From contig FJOG01000043.1 of NCBI GenBank assembly GCA_900073065.1, forward strand, positions 62,001 to 126,000: a stretch of DNA of 64,000 bases. Direction: 5' to 3'. The notes under the pieces were generated by a model. The model saw only the letters and a list, made by a program, of their open reading frames with translations, ran no database searches and was not told the origin of the DNA. Source of the DNA: Phialocephala subalpina (taxonomy: Eukaryota > Ascomycota > Leotiomycetes > Helotiales > Mollisiaceae). Position 1 is the stretch's first letter. Each line of letters opens with the position of its first letter. Made by a program: the position numbers and the translations under genes. Of the stretch, positions 43,263 through 54,820 are shown piece after piece.

Positions 43263-45014
43263 ATGGATCCAGCAAGTGCGGCCGGCCTGGTTATGGCTGC
43301 GCTGAGCCTTCCGCAACAGCTTTTCAGCACTGGCGTTGTAGCTTACACCACTATTTCCGATGTCCGGGGCATGGGGAGATCACTTGGAGAGCACTACTGG
43401 CTGTTCAAAGTCCAAGAGAGCCGATATCTCTTTTGGGGCATGTGCCACAAAGGCTGCAGCCCTGGAGGTCTCAATGTCGATCAAATGCCACGGCCTATTA
43501 GCGAAGCTATCGTGAATTCCCTCATTCAGATCAATGGTATTCTAGAGGACAAGAATACGCTGTCCTCAAGATATGGACTGGAAAGAGTTGGCGACCTTCA
43601 ACCAAGAGAATTCTCTGCTATTCGGCGCGAATCCCAGAGGCAGCAGAATATGGTGGCTCGTCTACATACGAGTAGCTCGCTTCTTCAAAAATTGCAATGG
43701 GTGGTCAGGGACCAAGGGAGATTTGCAGACTTAATCCAACAACTCACGGGTCTGATCGATGCTCTCTATGAGATGCTTCCTGTGCCGGCCGGTCCTTGGG
43801 TGAATGATACGATTACGGCTCAAACGCTTGCTGATGCCCTTATCACAGGAAGAGGATCGAGGCCCATTGATGTCATTCCGGGACTAGCAGATCACCCACT
43901 GACGACGCTGGTAGAAAGACAAAGAGCTACTATCCAAAGTGCCAGTCGTGAGCAAGTCGAGAATTCTCCAACAACCCTTCGGCCTCCATTCTGGAACTTT
44001 TCCTTCGATATGCAGCGGTTGAATTTCCCTGGCCGAGATGTTATAGTAAACCCACAACCACATCTCCGTTCTTGGGCGCGACTAACACAGGCGGACGCGT
44101 TTTCTGGACAAGACTTTCTAATGGTCGAGTGGCGACAATACGATCTGCGGCGTGGGGAAGAGTCAAAGGTGTCCCTGCAAGCTCGACTTGAAGCGTTGTC
44201 GAAAATGCTGAAAGAAAAGCCGCGATTGGATTCGTTTCGAGTTTTTGATTGTGTTGGGTACTTTTTGGATAACTCAGAACCTCGATTTGGGCTCACATTT
44301 CGCTTTCCCAGCGACTACAACCCTGAACGAGACCCCGTTCCCATGTCACTGCTCGAAGTCATGACTTCTTTTTCTAAAGATATTCCTTATCTGGGCGACC
44401 GGTATCGCCTTGCCTACAACCTTGCCGAGTCTATTCATGCATTACATAGCACTGGATGGCTACATAAAAGTGTCTGCTCTCGGAATATCCTCCTCTTCCG
44501 AAAGAACCTACATCCAGCCCTCCCAGGTGTCACTCAACGACCCGTGTCGCTCGAAACCCCTTATTCCACAGGTTTCGCAATGTCTCGCCCCGATGGTCCT
44601 GCTACAGACTCCTCGCTGACGGTTCCAACCCTTGAAGTAGCACTCTATCGTCACCTAGACGTTCAAGGCTTTGGGGGAAGGGCAATTTCAAAGTATCGAG
44701 CTATCTACGACATCTATAGCTTGGGAATGGTACTTATCGAGATTGCTACCTGGCAACCTATCGAGGACTTTTACCCTCGAGGTGCTGCTCCTGATATAAA
44801 TTTCGGAAATATTCTCTTGCAAAAGTTAGTCCCACGTTTAGGTGCATCTATGGGAGAACAATACATGAACGTGGTGAGGAAATGTTTGGAGGGAAGTTTT
44901 GAGAGACTTGCAAGCTTCAGTCAAGACGAGTACACCAGCGTGACATACAAGGAGAATGTGCGACAAGGCCTCCTCTGGGAGGTTGTGAACATCCTCCGTG
45001 AATGTCGTGCGTAG
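43263..45014 (+). CDS. HeLo domain - pseudokinase protein (MLKL-like layout)
   Basis: A single exon of 583 residues. Residues 1-190 match the HeLo (prion-inhibition) domain known from HET-S/HET-s: AAGLVMAALSLPQQLFSTGVV, RSLGEHYWLFKVQESRYLFWG, ILEDKNTLSSRYGLERV, LLQKLQWVVRDQGRFADLI, LTGLIDALYEMLP. Residues about 290-575 are kinase-like: DRYRLAYNLAESIHALHSTG, then HKSVCSRNILLF where kinases have HRDxxxxN (His401 kept, catalytic Asp replaced by Ser403, Asn408 kept). No DFG is seen (FAMSRPDG), but YDIYSLGMVLIEIATWQPI matches the D-x-x-S-x-G helix. It should therefore bind regulators rather than phosphorylate. HeLo domains are membrane-damaging death effectors in fungi. The role as an MLKL-like executioner is inference. 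The next gene, 382 bp downstream on the same strand, is a kinase-ankyrin protein. Confidence 0.85.
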   Translation: MDPASAAGLVMAALSLPQQLFSTGVVAYTTISDVRGMGRSLGEHYWLFKVQESRYLFWGMCHKGCSPGGLNVDQMPRPISEAIVNSLIQINGILEDKNTLSSRYGLERVGDLQPREFSAIRRESQRQQNMVARLHTSSSLLQKLQWVVRDQGRFADLIQQLTGLIDALYEMLPVPAGPWVNDTITAQTLADALITGRGSRPIDVIPGLADHPLTTLVERQRATIQSASREQVENSPTTLRPPFWNFSFDMQRLNFPGRDVIVNPQPHLRSWARLTQADAFSGQDFLMVEWRQYDLRRGEESKVSLQARLEALSKMLKEKPRLDSFRVFDCVGYFLDNSEPRFGLTFRFPSDYNPERDPVPMSLLEVMTSFSKDIPYLGDRYRLAYNLAESIHALHSTGWLHKSVCSRNILLFRKNLHPALPGVTQRPVSLETPYSTGFAMSRPDGPATDSSLTVPTLEVALYRHLDVQGFGGRAISKYRAIYDIYSLGMVLIEIATWQPIEDFYPRGAAPDINFGNILLQKLVPRLGASMGEQYMNVVRKCLEGSFERLASFSQDEYTSVTYKENVRQGLLWEVVNILRECRA

Positions 45015-45396
45015 TGATCTCCTCCCATGATTGGCAGCTGGTGAGCTCGTTGTTCTGGGCATGAAAGTGGTATGTTGAGATTAGAACTATTTCACAATTA
45101 GTCGAAGGAGGAGTCATCGATACTTGCAGTGTAGTTATTCTTTGTGGAACAAATGGAAAAGAAGTGAAAAGCGTTCTCGGTGTTTTCCACCATCAAAGAA
45201 GAATTATGAAAACCCTTTCAAATAAGATTTCCCTTGCTGCATTCTCCAGCTGGGTGGCAGTACTTCAGTGGCGGTCAGCCACAATCCTACAAGCCATGAA
45301 TTGGGCGTTGTTCATGGAGCCCTGCCGTTCCACGTCACCGATTCTCTAAGACAAGTGGCTGTTTCTGTCCAATGGAACTGCTGGCTGATTTTATAA
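45015..45396. other. Spacer between the HeLo-pseudokinase and kinase-ankyrin genes
   Basis: 382 bp with no ORF of note. It must hold the terminator of the first gene and the promoter of the second if they are separate transcripts. Confidence 0.55.
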
Positions 45397-48300
45397 ATGC
45401 CGCACAGAGCTCCTGAGGCAGATTCCGACAGAAGCAAGAAAGTGATCGCACAGACTCATGGTTCCTTAGACTCTGATTTTCCTTCGACACACAGGTTACA
45501 TGGTAGACATTGCGCTCGATTATTTAACAATAACGGCGGAATGGTCTCCATACCATACATAGGAATTGGAATTCGCTTCACGATCGATTCTGCGTTCGTC
45601 TCGCGTCCCTGGACCTCGCAGCGACTGCCTCACAGCAACAATACCAGCAATGATACTCTCAGATCTCCGCCAGCTGATACATTGCCCCCGTTCACAAGGA
45701 TTCTCAACATCTTACTCCGTAACACCCATGCTAATAACAACAATGACGATCATAAAACTTTCATCACCAACGTCGCCATCCTCCATGATGTTGCATTTTC
45801 TCCTAAATGCCCTATTCTCGGCACTGGGCACCATTTCGCCGTCTTCGCAAGTCCCTTTGATGCCGATTATCGTGGTTTTGTGCCCATCGATGGACGGGCT
45901 GTCAACCCACAGGTCTATTGTTTGAAGAGCCCGAACTTCACTTCTAGTGGAGGTGCTGATTCTCCATCCTCCAAGAGTGCATTCCGGACGGAATACTATA
46001 ACACCACACTCCAGGAGCTGAGAGTCCTACTACATCCCCAGTTAAGGCATTGCAGGAACATAATTAGTCTCTTCGGACTGGATTTTCAAGAAGACTACGA
46101 TGACTACACTGTCGCTTGGCCGGTGTTGTTGATGGAGTATGCAGAGTACGGCACGCTGGACACACTTCAGCAAGACATCACTGTGGACGCAGAGCTAGCC
46201 AGGAATTTACTTCTAGATGTCGCTACAGGTATTCAGGCTCTTCATCAGTGCAACATTATCCATGGCGATGTCAAGTCCGAGAATGTCCTCATCTGCCGCC
46301 ACCCTCAACGCAAATATATCGCAAGGCTCGCTGATTTTGGCCTCTCCTTGATCAATCCAGACCGAGAAAAGAATGACCACAGATTGCCTGGTGGAACTTT
46401 CTTCTGGAGCGCTCCAGAGGTCGGAACTGCCTTGTCAGTTCAAGGTCTAAGGCAGACGGACGTTTACTCGTTTGGCTTGACGGCATGGAGGGTCTTTGTC
46501 AACCATCCCAACCCCTTTGAGCTGATTCCTCCGTCAACATTGGGCCTCCCAGCCCCTGAAGCCATAACTGAGGCAGCTGCCCGAGCAAAATTACAAAATG
46601 GCTTCAATCAACTGGTCCTTCAAACGATGAGGCAATGCGGCAGCCACATATATTCTTGTCAAGTAATCGAAGCTACGCTAGGCAGGGACCCAGGAGATCG
46701 TAATCTAGCCGCGGCCATCTCAGCATTAAGTCGAGGCCGGGGGCTTGTACCGCCCAGGTGAGTCTTGAGAATGAGGTGGCCTCTCTGCGTGTGGACTGGC
46801 TGACATCGAGGCCATGATCAGCTCAAAAGCTAGCGAAACGTACTGGGCTCTTGAAGAGCCATCACTGGTCCTTGAACAGGTAAGTGTCTCTAGTGTTAAT
46901 TCCGTGAGAAGCTATATAGAAGTCTGGATATGCATGTTGTTCCACAGTTCTCCCTCTTATGTCGCTTACGATAGCTACGAATCGTCGAGATTTTTTTTGG
47001 CTTGAATATATCATTAAATATTCCCGTTGCACCTGCTCGAATGCAATTACGCTGACAAAATACCGGTCCATGGTAGTTGGATGAGCTGTGTGACAAGAAA
47101 CTTCCCCAATTTGCAATGAAGGCATCAGTGCTCCACTCGATAGTACGCGACTTCGAAGCCACACTCAAGAGCGGCTCGGCTCTTGAAAAGCAGGCAGGGT
47201 GGTTTCTATTCCGATTTGCGTCCAGTCCATCGTTTCGACTTCTCAACAAAGATGTCGACGAATGCTGTCGAATATTGATCCGGTTATGCCACCTAGGATC
47301 CCCTTTGGCCCGAGCAATTGTGTTCCGCTATCATCAATTATATGACAAATCCCTCGAGATGTTAGACCCAAAGTGGCTTGAAGATGCGGCGTCGAATGGA
47401 TCATATTATGCCATCAAAAGCCTCCGTGTACGCTATCCGGAGAAGTATGAAAAACTGATGCAGTCACGATTGATCATTGAACCTAATCCCGACGTCTTTC
47501 CAAACGAGTCATCCCTCCTGAAACGTTGTCGTCGAGGAGATTATGAAGGTTGTAAAGAGATACTCAGAGCTGGAGCATCAGCTTTCCCTATCGAAGAAGG
47601 GATGGTGTCTCCTTTACACTGGCTTGTCTCATTTGATGATACAAATCAGATCAATGATCTACTTGACCTTATGCTCCAAAACGGTGCGGTTATTGATGCA
47701 TATGAAGGAAATGTAGACGACGCTACCTTTGGGCGAGTTAAGGGAACACCACTTCACTGGGCTGTATGGCATCGCAACATCCCCATGCTTCGAGCACTCA
47801 TAATGGCAACCGACCAGCCAAAGGTTGAGCATTTGAATCGAGCAATCCTCATTGCAGCTGGTATGCACTTCTTCGATGTATTGGATATCCTCAGGACCTG
47901 GATATTGAGCTTGAAAGATGGTACACACAAACAATGCGACTGGAAAACCGCTCTCGTGTACGTAGTGTACAATGGTTTATGGCTGTTGCCACGACAACTT
48001 CGCCACGGTAACAAGAAATTGCCAAAAGCGTTCGAACGCACAATGGACATTGTCGTTGCCAGCAGAAAGCCACTGGAAGAAGAAGTGAAGACCCTCTTTC
48101 AACTCGCAATGGCGGAAAATAATGGAACATTGCTACGATATCTGTTCAACCGCCTGAGTCTAGGGAAGCGAAAGGAGATTCTGAATGATCCCGGTTGCGA
48201 CATTGCGACGGCTGCAATGGGCATGGGCTTCAGAGATATCTTTGAATTGGGAATTGAGAACAGGCTTGTGGGTCCAGAGACTGAACATGGTAGTCAGAAG

Positions 48301-49974
48301 TTCAAGGCTCTTCAAGTCTGTTGCATTATACGGCAAAGGGATCCATATTTTGCTAGGAGACTGCTCGATATTGGCTGTGCCGTTGATGGCAGGTCAGATT
48401 CAACAGACGCTACCTGGACTCCTTTTGCGATCGCGGTAGCTTTGGGATTATATCACATTGCTATCCTCCTCCTTGAGCGTGGAGCTGACAAAGACCACCT
48501 CTTAGGATGGCTAGGAGGTTCAACAGTAACGATGAATTTGCTTCAGAGTTGGCCGGATATTCCAATTTCCCGCCTGAAATTTCTTCTCGAGGAAGTCCCA
48601 CGTCTTGGATTTGGGCACGTCGCATTTTGGAGTTGGCCTGGTGCAGGAGGAAATCTCCTCTATGCTCTTTCCATGAGCCCTTGGTCATCCTATACAGCGG
48701 GATATCGTTTAGGAGAAACGGCTAAGTACATATTGAGTCAGCTGGCCGATAAGTCTTCCTTGAACAGGATAGACAAGCTTGGTGCAACTGCACTGCGTAT
48801 GGCATGTGCAAATGGGAATTTGGAGATCTGCCAGGCTTTGATCGAAGCTGGCCAAGATGTAAATCTGGCCCTAGGATTTTCACCTTTGGGAAATGCAAAG
48901 GACTGGATGAACCGATGCCGCAAACGCGAGAGTGCTGCGATGGCAAACAAAGAGTGCCTTAGGGGCGAGAGGAGACTAGCACAGACTTTACGACTTCGAG
49001 CGGAACAGACAGTCCAGCTGATGGAGAAACACGGCGCCATAGACAGAGGCTTCTTCGAGTCGATAAGAAACACCACAGACTATGTGGGAAGTGGCCAGTG
49101 GCAGAGGCCAAGCTACGAGGTAATCAGATTTGTTTTGGAAGGGGTTCTAAATTATGATGTACGATGATAGGCTGACATTTGAATGGATATCTAGACGGCC
49201 TTCGAGATGCTTTCAGCTGTACTGGATAAGTCGCCACTGGTTCCCGCAGGTAGCACCCCTTTACAGCCTACTTCGTCGAATCAGTTCAAGATTCACCATG
49301 GAAAGAAGGGTCGTACTCAAGCATTCTTGGCGAATTTAGGAGTCAAAATGGATCAGGCCAACGGAAAAACCATGCAAAGACCTGTGCCTCGTTATCACCC
49401 TCACAACTGTCTCCCATGGCGCCACGATTCTTGTGTAACGCGTCCTAACGCAAGCCCCGGTCAGCTCAACGCATCAATAGCTTCACAGACCCCAGTCATT
49501 CAGTTGCAATTTGGCAGTCCAAGTGAATCTCACATAGATAACGCAGGACGCAAGCAATTCTCCAGCTTGGCACAATTTCATACAGCAATCACACCGGAAG
49601 ATATATATTCCTCCTCTTTTACGCATTCGAATAGGCCAAGCGAGTCATATTGCTCAAGAATTCCTACGCTAACTGAAGTCCAGAGTCTGGAGGGGCGCAT
49701 CCAAGACTTCCTTCTTTTGTATTTCCTGGAAGGTGGTGGTGACGTTGCCCCCGAAGACCAGCGACGAGATCAAACCATTTCTATCCTCAAAGAGCAATTT
49801 CAAACACCCATCAAAGTGTCTGTGCCAAATCAGGATATAGCTGGGTGCGAAGAGTTCCTGAAGGTTGAGAACGTTGTTGAAAGATGCTTAGATTTCATGT
49901 GCGTTGAAGGGATAGTCCTCATTCCTGAGTTTAGTGATGATGGGCGAGAACTTACAATTCATTTATTTTTGTAA
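45397..49974 (+). CDS. Protein kinase - ankyrin repeat protein, four exons
   Basis: Exons 45397-46757, 46822-46879, 47077-49119 and 49195-49974 total 4,242 nt, giving 1,413 residues. Residues about 120-450 form a kinase with its catalytic residues: Lys177 (QVYCLKSP), HGDVKSEN with Asp291 and Asn296, DFG at 313-315, APE at 339-341, DVYSFGLTAWRV. The HGD loop (not HRD) is common in plant/fungal receptor-like kinases. After a linker, residues about 500-1130 contain degenerate ankyrin repeats (SPLHWLVSFDDTNQINDLLDLML, GTPLHWAVWHRNIPML, TPFAIAVALGLYHIAILLLERGAD, GATALRMACANGNLEICQALIEAGQD). The C-terminal 260 residues are unrecognised, with EGRIQDFLLLYFLEGGGD and ERCLDFMCVEG. The splices are essential: read separately, this looks like two genes. 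The start could be at the ATG giving MVSIPYIGIG (45541). Intron 2 is long (197 nt). Its position beside the HeLo-pseudokinase suggests a functional pair. Confidence 0.85.
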
Positions 49975-50460
49975 CGTCTGGTAAGTTAGCTTGGGCATAC
50001 AGAAGTCAAACCAGAGTGGTTGGAAACCATGTACAGAAAGCTGGAGGATGGGTATGGCAGAGGAGTTGGTACCATTGCCGGAGTCAGTCATTCTCGCCAA
50101 TATGTCAAGGAGAATTGGCGCTGGTGGAGGTTTCGCGAACATCTTAGAAAGTCTCGTGGTATCTCTTTTCTCGTCAGAGATTTCCTAATTACATCACATA
50201 CTCTTCCTCTTCCAGGGCAACACGACATTATTGAACTTTTAAACGCCGAAATGCATCTGGATTTGTCTTCTGTAGAGTAGTACGTGATGCCGTGCCCAAT
50301 GTCCCGAGGTCCGCCCGAAGCCCCGACTCCCAATTTTCGCTTCGCAATCCAACCTCCTTCAGTCCACAACTTCATGCCCAAGACCAGACATTGAGGTCTA
50401 CCCTATCAACGCACACGAGGCACTGTCCTGAGATCCATTTCGAACAAATAAACTTCCAAA
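49975..50460. other. Spacer with an unassigned 86-codon ORF
   Basis: A plus-strand ORF at 50020-50280 (METMYRKLEDGYGRG.. YVKENWRWWRFREHLRKS..) has protein-like composition and could be a lost or alternative 3' exon of the kinase-ankyrin gene (open upstream as EVKPEWL), but no splice joins them in frame without passing a stop. The part after 50290 looks like the leader of the F-box pseudogene. Confidence 0.4.
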
Positions 50461-51830
50461 ATGTCCCTCAGTAGGCTCTAAAATGAGCTCCCCGTGGAGG
50501 TAGACAAGTGGGTGAGCCCGACATCCGACAAGCAGACTTTGCTCAACCTTGCTCTCTGCTCCCGCCGTTTCGGTGCAATTGCGACTCCATTAATGTATGA
50601 ATCTTTTTATACCGGATACCAAAATGCTCTCCAGTCTTCCTGTGAACCCTGATAGCGAGGCCAGAGTTGGGTCTCGGAGTCAAGAGCGCCTCAGCCAAGA
50701 AGAGGACTGACTCCAAAGACAACAATCCTGGATACATACACGGGTACGCAGTCGAGGACTTTGGAAGGGCGTGTTTAGCTATCAAGTCTATATGCCCTAC
50801 TGAGAGAGAAACCAGTATTTGGATACATCATATACAGAGAGGTAACTGGCACGCACTAGCAGCGCTGACACTGTTTCATCTGCCTAATCTGAGGAAGCTT
50901 GAGTTGGACGATTATGAAATCCCGGATCCTCTTGATTGGGATCTCGAGAGCCATGACTACCCGCATTCCGTTCCTACCGCTTTCAATTTGATGGCTGAAT
51001 ATCAGCAAAAGAAGCCGGGATTCTATTTCAAGCTCTTGGAGTCTATCGAAGTCTTGAATTGGGATATACACTATCCACCAGACCTTCATCAAATATTGCC
51101 ATTCTTCAAGATCAACTCTGTCTAAACAGTTTCGATCATTTCAGTCGTAGGAGACCCTTTCGACGATGAATTGTCGCAATACCAAACAGAATCGTTATCC
51201 CTCACTGAGACAGACCGCGAAGCGAATCCCTTGATCAAATTCCTGCGCGGTTTTTCACGACTGAAATATCTCTGTTATGGATACGGAGGAGGATCTCATG
51301 ATTATGTCACGTTTGATGCCCTACGATTTGGGGAGGCTATTGAACATCTCAAGCTATGTCTAGAGGAGCTCTATTTGACCAACGAAGATTATGACGGCCC
51401 AGATTGGGCCGAAGGAGATCCTGCCGTCATCGGCTCTTTAGCAGGTTTCCATAAGTTCGATGTCCTTACGATAGACGTCAACGCTCTTCTTGGGAACGAC
51501 CAGCAGCTACCAGATAACTCCACCGGCGGGCAGAGTACTTCAAATCGTCTTTGTACACTGTTACCACAGCCGTTGGAGTATCTCCGACTTTACAGATGCT
51601 CAGATTCAATTATCGGACAGCTGTGGGGCCTGCTCGATTGGAAGAAGAAGACCGGGGCATCGCGGGACGCGATTTGGAATTACTGGAAGGCCTCTCTGTT
51701 GGCAGATGATGGTACCGGTGACCGAAGCCGTCATTCACTGGAGCATCTAAGGTTTATAAACGCTTACCAGGCAGCTAGTATGGATCTCACCCTCAAGCTC
51801 CCATATATTGGACACGGTACCAACCGGTGA
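50461..51830 (+). pseudogene. F-box-like / LRR-like protein, copy A, broken
   Basis: An ATG at 50461 starts an F-box-like segment but a TAA interrupts it at 50479-50481; then NELPVEVDKWV, QTLLNLALCSRRFGAIATPLMYESF. The frame then shifts; ARPELGLGVKSASAKKR.. GNWHALAALTLFHLPNLRKLEL continues to a TAA at 51123-51125 and on in the same frame (SLTETDREANPLIKFLRGFSRLKYL.., LEELYLTNEDYDGPDW) to 51830. F-box proteins recruit targets to SCF ubiquitin ligases. A second copy follows at 52138. Two stops and a shift indicate loss of function. Confidence 0.7.
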
Positions 51831-52137
51831 TGAGTCTTGAGAAGTTCATTCAAGCCGGTAATTGTCTCATCGAATACTTTGTCTATCTTCTTCTAGCATA
51901 GAGCCCGCTTCGCTCTTCCACGTTGAACTTCAGACAGATGAGGCCAGAGTATTCTAAGACAGGGTAGTTGATTTGTGAGTATCACATGTTTTACGGGTTC
52001 CTGCATGAGCACGAGCTGAAATCGCTTCAAGCCAACATCTCTGTTCCCCGCTCTTCCTTCGTAATATTCGATGCTTGAATTTTCAACGACTTGCTTTGAC
52101 CCTCGATCATATCTTTTTGGCTGTTACAACATCGACA
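51831..52137. other. Spacer between the two F-box-like copies
   Basis: No coding content. Probably the 3' end of copy A and the promoter of copy B. Confidence 0.5.
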
Positions 52138-53205
52138 TGGCGACCCTCAATGACCTCTCGAAAGACCTTCTCAAAATCGCCGATAAAGCAAGCTTGATAG
52201 GAGGCGTGCGCTCTATCCTTGACTTGGCCCTCACCTCGCGGCGTTTGGAGCCATGCTGCAACTTCGCTCTCTAATCATCCTTCACGAGTGAAAGTATGAT
52301 CATACAGTACAAAAGCTACTTCGAACTCTTGTCGCAAGACCAGAACTTGGGGTATGGATGAAAACACTCGGTGTTTAATGCAAAGACAACATGCATCCCA
52401 TCGATGTCTCCTGCCTTGATAAAAACGACCTACAGCACTGCAATTCTGCGATTGTACGGATTTGTGCTAGTCGCGATTTACGGTTTGATACGCAGGATTT
52501 GATGGAACTTTTACGTCAGGGGGATTGGCAGGCGATTGCAACACTGATCTTGTTTCACCTGCCGAATTTGAGGTTTCTCTCACTATTGGATTATACCAAC
52601 CCCAAGGGTCACATCTTGGCAGCTCCAGCTCCAACGATCCACTGGGCTCTCGCTTTCATGACAGAGCTCCAAAACAGCCGATCGGGATTCTATTCGAGAA
52701 TTTAAAGGAATTCTGAGGTGCTTGGGACAGCCCAAGTCTGAGCTTTCATGCCATTGTACCAGTTCAGACCGAACTCAGTCAGAACTGTCTCGTCTTTCTA
52801 CCTCCAAGGTGAGGTGTTTCCAAAGGCGCTGGCCTAAAGCTCATGACTGAGACTCTGGAACTCGAACACAGCGCTTACGACTGGCACGCGATGATCAACT
52901 TCCTTCGATGTTTTGCGAACTTGAAAAGCTTCTCCTTCGATTATGGGTATACATCAGTCGGGTTATCCGAATATTGCGCCGAGGACTTCTCAAAAGGTCT
53001 TACGCACCTCAAGTAATGTTTGGAGAAGCTGTCATTAACAAATGCCTGCTACAATGACCCAGGAGATGAGGATCGGAGGATACAATTTCAGAAGGCGGGA
53101 ATTGAGTTCAAGCTGATATCAAGGTACCTGGAGTTGCCAGAGGAGAACCAATCTGGGACGGACAATGGGGAGGCTTCCATGATGTCTGCCTTGGAGGGAC
53201 AATGA
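52138..53205 (+). pseudogene. F-box-like / LRR-like protein, copy B, broken
   Basis: An ATG at 52138 opens MATLNDLSKDLLKIADKAS.. ILDLALTSRRLEP (F-box-like), then the frame shifts. It reads ARPELGVWMKTLGV, a stop, CKDNMHPIDVSCLDK, LRQGDWQAIATLILFHLPNLRFL, later MINFLRCFANLKSFSFDYGY, a stop after GLTHLK, and CLEKLSLTNACYNDPGDED. Each segment has a counterpart in copy A in the same order (GNWHALAALTLFHLPNLRKL, LIKFLRGFSRLKYLCYGYG, CLEELYLTNEDYDGPDW). A tandem duplicate with at least two stops and shifts. Confidence 0.66.
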
Positions 53206-53420
53206 GATTTGCCTGGCTACTGGTATCGAGCTGGACAAAGATGAGGAGCACGTGCTAGCCTCCCCTTCTGACACCGCCTTTCCGAAGCTCATAGAAAGTA
53301 TCCATTCACCCATCCCATACTTTCGTGTTCTCGCGTCCACCTCCACTACATATCCTGAAAACGTAACCTCAACGACATCTATCACGAACTATCAACACCT
53401 GCAAACAGCGGCGCATCAAG

Positions 53421-54253
53421 ATGGATGTCAGTTGGACCGCGCAATCCACATTTCCCGACCGTCTCTATCGTGTCTGGCNNNNNNNNNNNNNNNNNNNNNN
53501 NNNNNNNNNNNNNNNNNNNNNNNNNNNNNNNNNNNNNNNNNNNNNNNNNNNNNNNNNNNNNNNNNNNNNNNNNNNNNNNNNNNNNNNNNNNNNNNNNNNN
53601 NNNNNNNNNNNNNNNNNNNNNNNNNNNNNNNNNNNNNNNNNNNNNNNNNNNNNNNNNNNNNNNNNNNNNNNNNNNNNNNNNNNNNNNNNNNNNGTCCCTT
53701 GCAAGTTACTCAACATCAAACCCATGGGCCTCAAGCCGGTGTAGTCGCCGCCGATCAACGCGTCGCCTACCTCAAGAACGATATCCCCGCCTTCGTCGCA
53801 TCCCTCGTCTCACACCGAAACCAAGATCGCATCAAATCGCCATACATATCGCTCTTCGAAGACCTTGGAGAAGCTCGAGCATGGTGCATGGCTGCGGAGG
53901 ACACCTTCGAGCACGTCTCTTATATTATCGCTCTAGACCTGAAGTCTGTGGCTTTCCAGAACGGACTTGCGAACCGTACTATTCATGGATTCAGAGTTGG
54001 CGATGTGGTCAAGGAATTGAAGCTGGAAGAGAAGGCGTTGGGTACTCCGTCTGGACCGAATAGAATGGATAGCGAGTGGATGTTCGTTTACAAACTTCCA
54101 GGTAGCGCGTTCTGCCCCGGAACTCAGAATAGCAGAGATATTCGAGAGGGTAAGATCAAATCCTCTGGGCTTGAGTGCCACAGACTGATATTCATGGGCA
54201 GAGCTTCGTTTTCCGAGACCACCGAAGCCGATTACGTGCAGTTGCGAGGGTGA
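53421..54253 (+). CDS. Unrecognised protein (possibly DUF7587-like), split by the gap
   Basis: An ATG at 53421 opens MDVSWTAQSTFPDRLYRVW and then meets the gap. After the gap the plus-strand frame ending at 54253 is coding-like: AYLKNDIPAFVASLVSHRN, SPYISLFEDLGEARAWCMAAED, VSYIIALDLKSVAFQNGL, SEWMFVYKLPGSAF. An opening PxRLYRVW motif, a middle S.Y.SLF.....A, and a late W.F.Y.LP recall the fungal DUF7587 family, a tentative link. The last 45 codons after LPGSAF may be intronic or 3' sequence. The exact end and any introns are uncertain. Confidence 0.5.
53479..53693. other. Assembly gap (215 N)
   Basis: A run of N inside the 53421-54253 gene. Confidence 0.99.
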
Positions 54254-54820
54254 GGCTGCGAGACATGGAGAACCGCATTTTTGTTTGGACATGCCGATGG
54301 TCGGAGTCAAAGGAGGTGGCAAGTTGGGATGTGGATGTAAGAGCGAGGAACTTTGCGTTCATTTTGATTGGAATCTTGATGATCGAGCGGCGATGTACTG
54401 ACATCAGTCTTCGTGACATGGAGCAGTACCAACAGGTGACATCAAAGCTCCCAAGCAATACGCAAACTCAGAATACAGCATACGATCATTGCGTTTCTGT
54501 CCTGCGAGATCAATCGATAAACTTGTGATATGTTCATTGTCGTCAGTATTCGCATCAAGGGCCTTCAGTAGTATCAGTACTCAGAGCCCGAAGACTCAGT
54601 GCAGTTTCCTGTCTCTGGAAATTTCGATTCCCATCTTTGTCATGTTGGTAGTCGTCTTCGAATTTTACTAGTTGAACTCCTCTCTCGGGCAATGGGACAT
54701 TCAACTTTAATACACGGTGAGAAGGTTTGTTTACGAAGGAGTTCATTTGCTCACCGCAGTGCCGCCAAAACAATGCATCAACGTCCACAATCCCACCAGC
54801 AAGAGCCCTAAGCGCATGTA
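54254..54820. other. Spacer, no supported gene
   Basis: ORFs such as 54175-54528 (+) have no motif and overlap the 3' part of the preceding gene in another frame. Confidence 0.5.

Noticed and set aside
47077..49167. Ankyrin protein as a separate gene
   Set aside because: It begins with TTG at a perfect acceptor and continues the kinase exon in frame, so it is part of the 1,413-residue protein.
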